Assembly (NCBI GenBank): GCA_002433075.1
Contig: DJHM01000042.1
Span: 114,809 to 151,658 of the forward strand
Length of the DNA stretch: 36,850 nt
Direction: 5' to 3'
Source: Latescibacteria bacterium UBA6620
GTDB lineage: Bacteria > Latescibacterota > UBA2968
Within the stretch, counting starts at the first letter, position 1; each line of letters starts with the position of its first letter. Shown here in pieces: positions 18,451-26,376 of this stretch. The translations under genes and the position numbers were made by a program. Under the pieces are notes generated by a model. It did no database searches and was not told where the DNA came from. It saw nothing but the letters and a program-made list of their open reading frames with translations.

Positions 18451-19308
18451 TCAAACAAGCGCCGGTCCCGGAGTTCGGTTCCAGTTCAAAGGCTCTGCCG
18501 GACCGTCATATACGGGGATGAGCGGCCGAATCTTCTCCTGCGCCTGAGCGGGCCATTCGTCGACCTGCCTTGGTCCCTTTTTCCTGCTTCCCAGGTGGGC
18601 CTGCATCGATTCCGGCAGTTCGTAGAAGATCGGATGATACCACAACGTGATGACGGTTCGACGCTGGTCCGTCGTGTTCGCGCGGGCGGAATGCAAAAGC
18701 CGGCTGTCCCCGATGACCAGATCTCCAGCCGTAACACAGACGTCAACCTCGTCCTCCAGGTCCTGGAAGACTGGCTCGGACAGATCCTCAGCTCGGCGGA
18801 TTTCTTCTGTGTGCGCCTCGGGCGCATCGTGCATCGGATGCCGCGTCAGGTGACTTCGGGGAATCAGACGCAGGCAACCGTTCTCAGGGGTCGTATCGAC
18901 CAGGTAGTACATGAGAAAGACCTGCTGGGGGTTGGGCGTATAGCTGTGCGGGTGCTCCCATCCCCACCAGTCCTGATGCCAGAACAGCGGCGGGCTGTGA
19001 GCGGGTTTGCTGATGACGAATCCCGTCGAGAACGTCGGCTTGAAATACCCCATTGTGGCCAGGACATCGATCGCCGGTTGCCACGCAATCAATTCTGCGA
19101 ACCACGGATCGTCGTAGACACAGATCAGGCTCCCCGTCGACTTCTGCTTCTCGAAGTGATCTGGATCCTGGGCATCCAGCAGAGCGTTCGATGCGGCGCG
19201 CACGGCCTCAAGCATCTCCGCGTCGAGTACGGATTCAACGACGCAGTAGCCTTCCTCGACCAGCTGCTCCCGCAGCTGTGCTCCGTGTTCAGACCTGTTT
19301 GAATCCAT
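18451..19308 (-). CDS. PhyH-family Fe(II)/2-oxoglutarate dioxygenase 2 (canonical HxD)
   Basis: A 285-residue PhyH protein with an intact metal site: H111-Q-D113 in LFWHQDWWGWEHP, distal His in SRLLHSARANT, 2OG-binding Arg in QRRTVITLWYHP, and LIPRSHL replacing the usual PGSHK. Expected to hydroxylate an unknown small molecule. I start it at ATG 19306-19308 (MDSNRSEHG), because the longer frame to 19365 runs through a dispersed DNA repeat whose translation (SPFDCAQGD) is not part of the family. It lies downstream of the rhamnose mutarotase gene, separated by about 155 bp that contain the repeat. Confidence 0.9.
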   Translation of the reverse strand: MDSNRSEHGAQLREQLVEEGYCVVESVLDAEMLEAVRAASNALLDAQDPDHFEKQKSTGSLICVYDDPWFAELIAWQPAIDVLATMGYFKPTFSTGFVISKPAHSPPLFWHQDWWGWEHPHSYTPNPQQVFLMYYLVDTTPENGCLRLIPRSHLTRHPMHDAPEAHTEEIRRAEDLSEPVFQDLEDEVDVCVTAGDLVIGDSRLLHSARANTTDQRRTVITLWYHPIFYELPESMQAHLGSRKKGPRQVDEWPAQAQEKIRPLIPVYDGPAEPLNWNRTPGPALV

Positions 19309-19328
19309 CCGTGTGGTTGTCCATCGAA

Positions 19329-19358
19329 GGTCACCCTGAGCGCAGTCGAAGGGCGACC
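19329..19358. repeat. Dispersed extragenic repeat of the SPFDCAQGD type
   Basis: The core CACCCTGAGCGCAGTCGAAG, with GGT/GACC ends, matches a short repeat I recall from many draft bacterial genomes, where it is often mis-translated as SPFDCAQGD. It lies just upstream of PhyH 2. Only one copy is in the window. Confidence 0.6.
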
Positions 19359-19463
19359 TGTTCACCCGACACCTCGACTTCGACCCTGCCTTCGCGCCGA
19401 AGGCGATTCGGCATGGCAGGCCCGCTCAGTCTGATGGTCTGTTGCACGTCAAAAGCGTGTGTC

Positions 19464-19811
19464 TCAAGCCAGAAAATAAGCCGGCTCCATGTTCGCCCAC
19501 CACTCGCCATCCGCCCGATCCTCGAGCGGCTTCTGGCACGGCTCGCAGTGCGTCCACCATTCCTGGGTCTTCGGATCCGCTACCATTTTCGCCTCGTCAG
19601 CAGCGATGTCGTCACCCGTGTATTCGAAATACATAAAAAGGTAGTGGTTTCCGTCGGGCAGCTTCCTGATGAAGATGTTGAAGTTTTCCATATTGCACTG
19701 CTTGATCATCGATTCGACCTCGGGCCAGACTTCTCGGTGCAGTTCGAGGTATTCCTCGATCTTCTCCTCCCGAACGCCGATCACCTTCCCGTACCGCTGT
19801 CTCTCAGCCAT
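19464..19811 (-). CDS. rhaM: L-rhamnose mutarotase
   Basis: A 115-residue RhaM-family protein that interconverts alpha and beta anomers of L-rhamnose, feeding rhamnose isomerase. Characteristic segments: KVIGVREEKIEEYLELHREVWPEV with the active-site Tyr/His region, NFNIFIRKLPDGNHYLFMYFEY, and the C-terminal WWTHCEPCQKPL with the Trp pair. Length is normal (about 105-115). Start ATG with GGAGGAGGACAGC in front. It follows the ThDP-enzyme pseudogene by about 60 bp, so they likely shared a transcript with the Gfo/Idh gene. Together with rhaA at 7990-9279 it shows that L-rhamnose is a real substrate of this organism. Confidence 0.93.
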   Translation of the reverse strand: MAERQRYGKVIGVREEKIEEYLELHREVWPEVESMIKQCNMENFNIFIRKLPDGNHYLFMYFEYTGDDIAADEAKMVADPKTQEWWTHCEPCQKPLEDRADGEWWANMEPAYFLA

Positions 19812-19874
19812 GCTGTCCTCCTCCGGACCGATGCTCGCAAAGATCGATAACGGTTTCCATTCTGTTCGTCACTG

Positions 19875-21233
19875 CTAGATGAGTTCGGGATCCGAGATGA
19901 TTTTTACCAGAGCCGTGCCCTCATAAGCGAGCGCAGTTTCTACTGCATCCTCGAGTTCGGATTCTGCAGGCAGGTCTGCCAGACCTGCCACTCACCTGCA
20001 CGCTGCTCCTTGGAAATCTTGCCCAGCTCGTTGTTGTTCAGCAGGGTGTGGGTGATGTTCATCCCATACTTCACGGCCATCGTGAACTCGCCCATGTACT
20101 GTCCGAATCCGCCATCGCCCGTCACGCAAACGATCGGACGATCGGGCGCAGCCGCCCACGCTCCCATGGCCGCCGGGAAACCGAACCCGATCGACCCGAG
20201 GAAGCCCGACATCAGAACCGACTGTTGGTCCCCGCACTCGAAGTAGCGACCGAACGAATACGTGTTGTTGCCCACGTCGACCGCAATCACCGCATTCCAC
20301 GCGATCACCTCGGTCAGGACCTCGAAGATCGACGCAGAGCTCAGCCCGATCTCCCACCAGACCGGAACCGTCACGGGATGGAACTTCCCCAGGGCAAGCT
20401 GGTCGAAATCGACCAGGATGATCGGTTTCGAACGCTCGATACCCGTATGGTCGAAAAAGGACGCGCCGAACACGATCAGCAGATCGGCTTCGTTCATGAA
20501 ACTGCTCGCGATGGGCGTTCCACTGCGGCCCAACACCCCACCTGCAAGGGGATGCGCGTCGGAGACCTGCCCTTTCGCCTTGAAGGTCGTCATCACCGGA
20601 GCGTTCAGTTTCTCCGCCAGGGCGACCACGTCTGCCATCGCTTCCCTCGCCCCGTGACCGACGATGATCGTCGGCCGCCTTGAGAATCGGATCAAATCAG
20701 CGGCCGAGGCGACCGATGCTTCTGCGGGCGTGATCTCCACGTCTCCAAAGCGGCCGTCCGGTGACGAAGCTTCAGCCTCGTCCGATGCGGGAAGGACCTG
20801 CACTTCGTCGGAAAAAATCAGATGGGCGACACCGCGCTGAACTGTCGCGTGCTTCAGCGTGAGGGTCATCAGTTCGGCATGTTTGCTGTCGTGCAGCACG
20901 GACTGGCTCCACGCCGTCACAGCCTCGAAGACCGAAGACTGGTCGATCTCCTGAAGGCTCCCGGTCCCAGCACCTGGGTGTTCACCCGCCCTGTCAAAGC
21001 AAGTACCGGGGCGCGATCGACGTGGGCGTCCCATAGCCCAGTCAGCAGGTTCGTGGCCCCCGGCCCCGCGATCGTCAGGCACGCGGCCGGTCTCCCCGTC
21101 AATTTGGCATAAGCCGAGCACGCAAGAAAAGCCGCCCCCTCGTGACGTCCGCCGACGAAGGTGAGCGCACCGTCGGTCGGCGCTCCAGAAGCGGCCCATC
21201 CTTCGCGAGTTCGATTGTCGGTTTGTCTGCCAT
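19875..21233 (-). pseudogene. Thiamine-pyrophosphate enzyme (acetolactate synthase/oxidase-like) with several deletions
   Basis: Remains of a ThDP-dependent enzyme of the acetolactate synthase family. Read in order: MADKPTIELAKDGPLL, a break, GALTFVGGRHEGAAF, LTIAGPGATNLLTGLWDAHV, a one-base shift near 20953, QEIDQSSVFEAVTAWS, the central domain (RRPTIIVGHGAREAM), then the ThDP motif region VTGDGGFGQYMGEFTMAVKYG with LLNNNELGKISKEQRAG. Compared with family members about 40 residues are missing at the N-terminus (junction near 21183), a block after PVWWEIG (near 20341), and one after LQNP (near 19960), after which ELEDAVETALAYEGTALVKI in another frame reaches the real stop at 19875-19877. Start ATG 21231-21233 has GGAGAGG. 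Clearly dead. Confidence 0.85.
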
Positions 21234-21255
21234 CAAAATCCTCTCCTGCCCGGCC

Positions 21256-22266
21256 TTACAGTTCGCTCAACTCGACGCGTCGCCCTTCCTTCGCGCTTTT
21301 TACAGCACCGAACACCATCGCCATCGACTTCAGATTGTCCGTCGCGTTGCATTCAGGCTCCCGGTCTTCTTCCAGGGCGGCCAGGAACTCACAAAGCACC
21401 GGATTCAGGTCACCCGTCGCGGGTGGGTCCAATTCGATCTGATCTCTCACCTGCGGGTCCTTCTTGTGCCGCTTCGTGCAGAACAGGTCGAAGCCCTCCC
21501 AGGTCAGCGTGCCATCCGGACCCTCGTATCGCCACTCCCCGTTGTGTCCTGCCGGTACGTGGCCGATCGTACAGCCGATGCCTCTGTGCGTCGCCACAAC
21601 GCTGTTCTCAAATTCGAAATGAATCAGCTGGCACGCATCGCCCCGGTGCCACCCCCACGGAAGATTCCAGGTGATGGCCTGCACGCTCACGGGTTTGCAT
21701 GCGAGCGTGTAACGCATCATGTCGAAGTGGTGAATCCCCATGTCCGTCAGGAACATGTAGGGCTCCGTGACGTAGTGGCTTCCAGGATTGTCCGCCCAGT
21801 CGACGTAGAGCGACACATCCAGCTGAGCAATGTCCCCCACGCACGACTCTGAGAGCAGGCGCCGCGTCGTTCTCGGCAATGGGTTGAATCGATAATTCTG
21901 CGTGATCATGTGTCGGACACCCGCCGCCCTTCCAGCCTCCACGACCCGTTTTGCCGCATCGAAGTCATCGCTCAGCGGTTTTTCTCCCAACACGTGGAGC
22001 CCACAATCAAACGCAGCTACGGCGATTGTTTCGTGCACCGCCGGCGGGGTTACGTCGACCACGAAGTCGGCATCCGTTGCGGCGGCGGCAGCCGTCACGC
22101 TGTCGTGAATCTGCTTCGCAGGAACGTCCCATTCGTCGACCGCGCGGACGATCGAAGCTTCTGCAGTTTCCACGTATCCGACAATCTCGACATTCGGATG
22201 TTCGCGACAGTTCGCGAGCCAGTGTCGCGAACGGCCACCCAGGCCTACCAGAATCGCTTTCTTCAA
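21256..22266 (-). CDS. Gfo/Idh/MocA-family NAD(P)-dependent oxidoreductase
   Basis: A 336-residue sugar dehydrogenase-type protein. The nucleotide-binding VGLGGRSRHW is at the N-terminus, the family motif GEKPLS near residue 90 supplies the Lys, and YRFNPLPR and DMGIHHFDMMRYTL carry the catalytic His/Asp region. The start is best placed at TTG 22264-22266, because GGAGG lies six bases upstream; the longer frame has no such support. TAA stop. Family members oxidise inositols, sugars or their derivatives. It sits directly behind PhyH 3 in the same direction, 40 bp apart, and ahead of the ThDP pseudogene. Confidence 0.92.
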   Translation of the reverse strand: MKKAILVGLGGRSRHWLANCREHPNVEIVGYVETAEASIVRAVDEWDVPAKQIHDSVTAAAAATDADFVVDVTPPAVHETIAVAAFDCGLHVLGEKPLSDDFDAAKRVVEAGRAAGVRHMITQNYRFNPLPRTTRRLLSESCVGDIAQLDVSLYVDWADNPGSHYVTEPYMFLTDMGIHHFDMMRYTLACKPVSVQAITWNLPWGWHRGDACQLIHFEFENSVVATHRGIGCTIGHVPAGHNGEWRYEGPDGTLTWEGFDLFCTKRHKKDPQVRDQIELDPPATGDLNPVLCEFLAALEEDREPECNATDNLKSMAMVFGAVKSAKEGRRVELSEL

Positions 22267-22306
22267 ACGGTTCCTCCAGAATATCAAAGCACGCCAGAGC
22301 GAGCGA

Positions 22307-23107
22307 TTACGAAAAACGAACGACGTCTTCCCTCACGATCTCCTTCTCATCTCCATAGCCCGCCTTCGAGATTAGCTCGATGGTCTCGGGCGACAGGCGT
22401 TCCTTGATCTCATCTGGGAAAGACTCGTTTCCCTGGTACTGCGGATGATAACGCAGCACCAGGATCAGCCGGTTACGGTCCTTCGGAGTCCACGCGAGCA
22501 CACCGTGCGTCAGAGCTTCGGTGATGATCACCACATCGCCGGCCTTAGGTGTAATGTTCACGACCCCCGCCGGCAGCTGGTTCGCGTCGTCGACCAGACC
22601 TTCGTTGAACAGACTGCGAGGTCGCTCGAACATCGATTTGTGCGATCCCGGTACGGCCAGCAGTCCCCCATCTCCTGGATTCACATCGGTCAGGTAAGGA
22701 AAGACCACAATGTGATCGCTGAAAACCCTTCCATCACGCACCGCATACTGGACGGCATCCCATCCCCAATCGTCCTTCGCACAGTGCAGCCGCTGCGCCA
22801 CATCGTGCTCGCCCGGAATGTTGACCTGTAACGTCCCGCTCGACAGACGAGGGCGCCCCTTTGTCAGCTCCTTCACGATCGGCCACACCGAGGGATGGAG
22901 CGCAAGCCGTTCGAGCGCCTTGTCGAATGCGAAGCCGTGCACGTGCCGCTTCCCATCCTTCCCGAACCCGGGCGGCAAGTCCTCCACCGGCGTGTCAACA
23001 TACCGTTGGGATGCTTCTCGAGCCTCCTCTACCTCTTGCTCGCTCAACGCCCCCGGAATGTGAAGGTATCCCCACAGATCGAACTGGTATCGCTGCTCAT
23101 CGGTCAC
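22307..23107 (-). CDS. PhyH-family protein 3 (H-x-A metal-site variant)
   Basis: A 266-residue PhyH protein. The family skeleton is clear: GYLHIPGALS at the start, LTDVNPGDGGLLAVPGSHKS in the middle, distal His in TEALTHGVLAW and Arg in RNRLILVLRYHP. At the proximal metal position the sequence is LH108-C-A110-KDDWGWD, so the residue two after His is Ala, not Asp or Glu. Asp residues at +4 and +5 might substitute, or the site may be a two-His dyad. TAA stop. Upstream neighbour of the Gfo/Idh gene, transcribed together; the nearest upstream gene, PhyH 4, is separated by a terminator, so this may begin a new transcript. Confidence 0.88.
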   Translation of the reverse strand: MTDEQRYQFDLWGYLHIPGALSEQEVEEAREASQRYVDTPVEDLPPGFGKDGKRHVHGFAFDKALERLALHPSVWPIVKELTKGRPRLSSGTLQVNIPGEHDVAQRLHCAKDDWGWDAVQYAVRDGRVFSDHIVVFPYLTDVNPGDGGLLAVPGSHKSMFERPRSLFNEGLVDDANQLPAGVVNITPKAGDVVIITEALTHGVLAWTPKDRNRLILVLRYHPQYQGNESFPDEIKERLSPETIELISKAGYGDEKEIVREDVVRFS

Positions 23108-23487
23108 GGATCACCTCAGACTGTCAGGATTCTTCCTTCTTTATAGTGCGGTGATTCATAGCGCTTTCGGAAGGCAAGTGATCTCGAGCGATGCAGGCTG
23201 CCCGGGCCGACCACGGTAGAAGCCTGTCCCGGAATCCAGATGGATTCTCTGTCCTGGTAAAAAGAAATCGTTTCAGACAAGAATCCAGTCTGAAACGATT
23301 CCTCGGTCACTTGAAACTGCGGTCTCAACCGGTTGCGAGCTGAGGGTTGCGTCGGACCCTTGTTTGGCGAGATTCGACTTTGACGTGCCCGTCAGACGTG
23401 ACGTCGAGATAGGATCGTCCGTCCGACAATTCGAGTACGGTCGCAGATACGGCCGCTACCCATCCCTCATCGGGACATAGGGGCGAA
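23108..23487. other. 380-bp intergenic region between PhyH 3 and PhyH 4
   Basis: Contains the terminator hairpin listed separately and, on the minus strand at 23325-23480, an open but start-less stretch (…GWVAAVSATVLELSDGRS…, …VTSDGHVKVESRQ…) that looks protein-like and could be a gene remnant. I see no other gene. Confidence 0.5.
23257..23300 (-). terminator. Rho-independent terminator after PhyH 4
   Basis: AATCGTTTCAGAC and GTCTGAAACGATT form a perfect 13-bp stem with a nine-base loop. On the minus strand it is followed by TTTCTTTTT, a good U-tract. It would stop transcripts coming from PhyH 4. Confidence 0.85.
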
Positions 23488-24606
23488 TTACCGACGCGCC
23501 TTTTTGGCCTTCTTTGCTTTCTTCGCTGTCTTCTTGGCGGCTTTCTTCACCTTCCTTGCTGGTTTCTTCACTTTCTTGGCTTTTTTCGCCTTCTTCGCAG
23601 TTTTCTTCACCTTCTTCGCAGTCTTCTTCACCTTTTTCATCTTCTTGGCCTTCTTCACTTTCTTAGGCTTTTTCACCTTCTTCGACTTCTTCACTTTTTT
23701 CGTCTTTTTCGCCTTCTTCGTCGGAGCGCTCGCAGCCCCTTCGATCCATACCTTATCGCCGTCCGAGTCGAGAATCGGCAGGCGGCCTCCGTGGTGAACA
23801 CCGGGGCCATAGAGAACAGCCTGTTGTTCCGGTGACAACTCGTTCACCCATTCACCATATCGCTCTTGCGGTGTGAAATGCTTGCCGACCGCGCGCGCAG
23901 CAGCACGCGACGCGTACTTGTAGAGAATCGATCGACGATCGTGATCCGCCGTCCAGGGCAGGGTACCGTGCGTCGCAGTCTCGGCAAAGAACAGCAGATC
24001 GCCCGCCTTCATCTCGACCTGTTCCACAAGCCCCATGTCGTCTTCATAGGTGCGCACTTCGTCCGGCGTCGGCTCTGCCAGCTTGTGGCTCCCGGGGACA
24101 ATCGCGAATCCACCGTCTCCGGGACCACAGTCGGAAAGCTGCCACGCGACCGTGATTCCGCGACAGTAGATCTTGCCGTTCTGCTGATGGTACCACGTCG
24201 CCTGGCTGAACGGTTCGCCACCTCCGTGGAACCGGTGACCTTCCGCACCCTTCTTCGACTGGATCATCAGCGGGCCGTGATCGAGCCGGAAGCCCTTCCC
24301 GCTGAACTCGTTGAGCCTCGAAACCACGAACGGGTGGACGAGCAGTTTCCGGAACGCCTCGCGATACTTCGGCTCCCACCCGAGCATGCCCGTCAGTTCG
24401 ACACGGCTGGAGGAACCCGACAGCGCTTTCGCTCCACCCGCCAACCGGCCGGCGTCGAAATGTCTGGCTCGGTCCATGTTCGCGTCGAGAATGCCATTCA
24501 GTTCCGCGATCTCGGCCTGGCTCAACACGTTGGGAATCACCAGATAGCCGCGTAAATCGAAGAAGTACATCTCCTCGTCAGACACTCTGTGGGCTTCGTA
24601 GTTCAT
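23488..24606 (-). CDS. PhyH-family protein 4 with H-x-G site and histone-H1-like lysine-rich C-terminal tail
   Basis: A 372-residue two-part protein. Residues 1-285 or so are a PhyH domain: YLVIPNVLSQAEIAEL, RFH127-G-G129-GEPF at the metal position (Gly where Asp is expected), GPGDGGFAIVPGSHKLAEP, distal His in ETATHGTLPW and Arg in DRRSILYKYASR. Residues 297-372 are a tail of about 60 percent Lys in KKx and KKxxKK repeats with Ala, Val, Thr and Pro spacers, like the C-termini of histone H1 or bacterial AlgP/HupB-type proteins. Such tails bind DNA, RNA or other polyanions. Start ATG has AAGGAG; the stop is TAA directly after ARR. The closest paralogue in the window, PhyH 5 next door, has no tail. 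Confidence 0.9.
   Translation of the reverse strand: MNYEAHRVSDEEMYFFDLRGYLVIPNVLSQAEIAELNGILDANMDRARHFDAGRLAGGAKALSGSSSRVELTGMLGWEPKYREAFRKLLVHPFVVSRLNEFSGKGFRLDHGPLMIQSKKGAEGHRFHGGGEPFSQATWYHQQNGKIYCRGITVAWQLSDCGPGDGGFAIVPGSHKLAEPTPDEVRTYEDDMGLVEQVEMKAGDLLFFAETATHGTLPWTADHDRRSILYKYASRAAARAVGKHFTPQERYGEWVNELSPEQQAVLYGPGVHHGGRLPILDSDGDKVWIEGAASAPTKKAKKTKKVKKSKKVKKPKKVKKAKKMKKVKKTAKKVKKTAKKAKKAKKVKKPARKVKKAAKKTAKKAKKAKKARR
23491..23718 (-). repeat. Low-complexity lysine-codon repeat encoding the PhyH 4 tail
   Basis: About 228 bp built from AAG-AAG-N3 units, degenerate rather than exact. It encodes residues 297-372 of PhyH 4. Units of this kind expand and contract by slippage, so length may vary between strains. 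Confidence 0.9.
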
Positions 24607-24657
24607 CTCGATGCTCCTTGCGTAACGTGATCGCGCCGATGCGCGAGGAATTTCGGA

Positions 24658-25548
24658 TTAGGTGGCCCTTTGTGCGCTCTCGGGATGTTCGAGTCGAACC
24701 GCGCCGTTCTCTTCTACCGTCAGATACATATCCTCTCGCCCAGGAGCCGAACACGGTCCGAACATCACCGCTCGTTCTTCGGCCGACATCTCCTGGACGA
24801 TCGGGTCGTCCCAATAAACCTCCGGGGCGACGCATCGCGCAACATCCTGTCGAGTGGAGGTCCGCGATGCATACTTCATCAGAATGGAACGACGGTCCCA
24901 GTCATTTTTCCAGGGTAAGGTCCCGTGCGTCTGAGCGCCGTCCGCGAAGAACAGCACATCGCCGGCTCGAATCTCCGGGTTGATGATGCTGCCGACGTGG
25001 TCGGTCGCGTCCCGAACGCCTTCCGGCATCGGAAAATCCGACTTGTGACTCCCCGGAACCGCGGCGAATCCACCCGTACCGTTCCCGGGATGGTCTGTCA
25101 GATTCCAGGTTACCGTCACACCCCCGCAGTAGGTTTCACCACCCTGATGCTTGTAGGCCACCATATCGCGGTGAGGGGCACCGGCTCCGTGCATCGTCAA
25201 CCCTTCGGTGTCTTTCACCGCGTTGTTGAACTGAGGGCCGTGGTCAAGTCTGAACCCCCGGCCGCACATCACGCGAAGCCGGCTGATGACCTGGGGATGC
25301 GCGAGCAACTTCCGGAACGGCACGCCGTGGGGGTGAGGCAGTCCAAGCAGGTTATCGCCGCGATACCACCGGGCGCTCGAACCGTGAAGGGCTTCTGAAC
25401 CTCGAGCCCCGCTGCGCTGCCGTTCCCTGACCCCCTCGATCGCGATCTTCAGGGCCTCGTTGACTTCATCGATTTCGTCCTGGTCGAGAACATTCCTCAC
25501 CACCAGGTGGCCGTTCAGATCCCAGAAATATCGTTCTCTGGCATCCAT
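24658..25548 (-). CDS. PhyH-family protein 5 (H-x-A metal-site variant)
   Basis: A 296-residue PhyH protein closely related to PhyH 4: same RERYFWDLNGHLVVRNVLDQ start, LTMH120-G-A122-GAPH metal position (Ala where Asp is expected), TGGFAAVPGSHKSDFP, distal His in GAQTHGTLPW and Arg in DRRSILMKYASR. The protein ends without a lysine tail. Start ATG has GGGAGGGG before it. It lies 51 bp upstream of PhyH 4 and is probably co-transcribed, which points to tandem duplication. Function unknown; hydroxylase, halogenase-like or inactive are all open. Confidence 0.9.
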   Translation of the reverse strand: MDARERYFWDLNGHLVVRNVLDQDEIDEVNEALKIAIEGVRERQRSGARGSEALHGSSARWYRGDNLLGLPHPHGVPFRKLLAHPQVISRLRVMCGRGFRLDHGPQFNNAVKDTEGLTMHGAGAPHRDMVAYKHQGGETYCGGVTVTWNLTDHPGNGTGGFAAVPGSHKSDFPMPEGVRDATDHVGSIINPEIRAGDVLFFADGAQTHGTLPWKNDWDRRSILMKYASRTSTRQDVARCVAPEVYWDDPIVQEMSAEERAVMFGPCSAPGREDMYLTVEENGAVRLEHPESAQRAT

Positions 25549-25660
25549 ATGTATGCCCCTCCCTTGGGTTCACACCGTTCTGACATCCGGTGTCGGCGCT
25601 TGGAGATGAGCCTGCCTCTCCGTCGCGTGGAGTGCAGAGACTGATTCTGCCCTTTCGCCT

Positions 25661-26365
25661 CTACGGCTCCCACGTCAGGCAGTTTCGGATGATCTGCTGA
25701 TACGCCGGCTCTTCGAAGTCCTGAGGTAAATGCCCGGGCTGGAAGTAAAATGTCCATCCATCACCCGTGCTCTTCACCCACCCACCACGATCCTGCATCA
25801 CCACTTCCCCATCCTTCGTCGTGCACTTCACCCCGAACAACACGGTCTTCTCACGCCCATCCGCGAAGTGCTGGTTCTTGAAGAACTCGGTTCCTCTGAA
25901 CGTAATGGAGGGATAGGTGACGGTCTTGCTGGGCCAGTCCCCCGAGGTATATTCCGTGGACGTCGGGTAATCGACCCCGTTCGTGGAAATGTAGTGATGT
26001 GGGTCGAGCCGCACGAATTCGTGAGTTACATCGACCATCAATGTCCAGGGGTTGACTTCGCCGTCTTTGGGGACGATGTGCATTCCCGTGAACTCCAGCC
26101 AGTCGGGGTTTTGAAGTTTGGCCGAGGCCATCCCGTGATGCACAATCACGAGTCGCCCCCCCCCTTGCGCGTAGGCGATCATCGCGTCGATCGCGTTCTG
26201 TTCCACCACCTTGTGGACGTACATGAACACGGCGTAGTAACTCGACAGATCGGCCTCAACGTCCTTGTCCTCAGCCGTGGAAACAGAATGCCCGTCCGCC
26301 TCCAGAAACGCCTGCAACGGCTTCATCTGATCCCACTCATCCGCAACAATCAACAGATCGGCCAT
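25661..26365 (-). CDS. ThuA-like domain protein
   Basis: A 234-residue protein of the ThuA-like (trehalose-utilisation) class I glutamine-amidotransferase fold. Features: LLIVADEWDQMKPLQAFLEADGH at the N-terminus, GGGRLVIVHHGMASAKLQNPDWLEFTGMHI in the centre, and the C-terminal GWTFYFQPGHLPQDFEEPAYQQIIRNCLTW, where the G-H and the RN-C-L-W motif are typical. Family members are often linked to sugar catabolism and Gfo/Idh dehydrogenases; the reaction is not firmly known. ATG with AAAGGAG; located between PhyH 5 and PhyH 6 in the same direction, with 11 bp to the PhyH 6 stop. Confidence 0.85.
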   Translation of the reverse strand: MADLLIVADEWDQMKPLQAFLEADGHSVSTAEDKDVEADLSSYYAVFMYVHKVVEQNAIDAMIAYAQGGGRLVIVHHGMASAKLQNPDWLEFTGMHIVPKDGEVNPWTLMVDVTHEFVRLDPHHYISTNGVDYPTSTEYTSGDWPSKTVTYPSITFRGTEFFKNQHFADGREKTVLFGVKCTTKDGEVVMQDRGGWVKSTGDGWTFYFQPGHLPQDFEEPAYQQIIRNCLTWEP

Positions 26366-26376
26366 CGACTTCTCCT

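Noticed and set aside
23116..23328. Minus-strand 70-codon frame between PhyH 3 and PhyH 4
   Set aside because: It reads through the terminator hairpin, and shows no family features.
23491..23718. Lysine tail as a frameshift artefact
   Set aside because: The frame is continuous with the catalytic domain and ends cleanly with TAA; Lys codons in a neighbouring frame would read Arg/Glu/Ser-rich, and the KKx pattern is typical of genuine basic tails.
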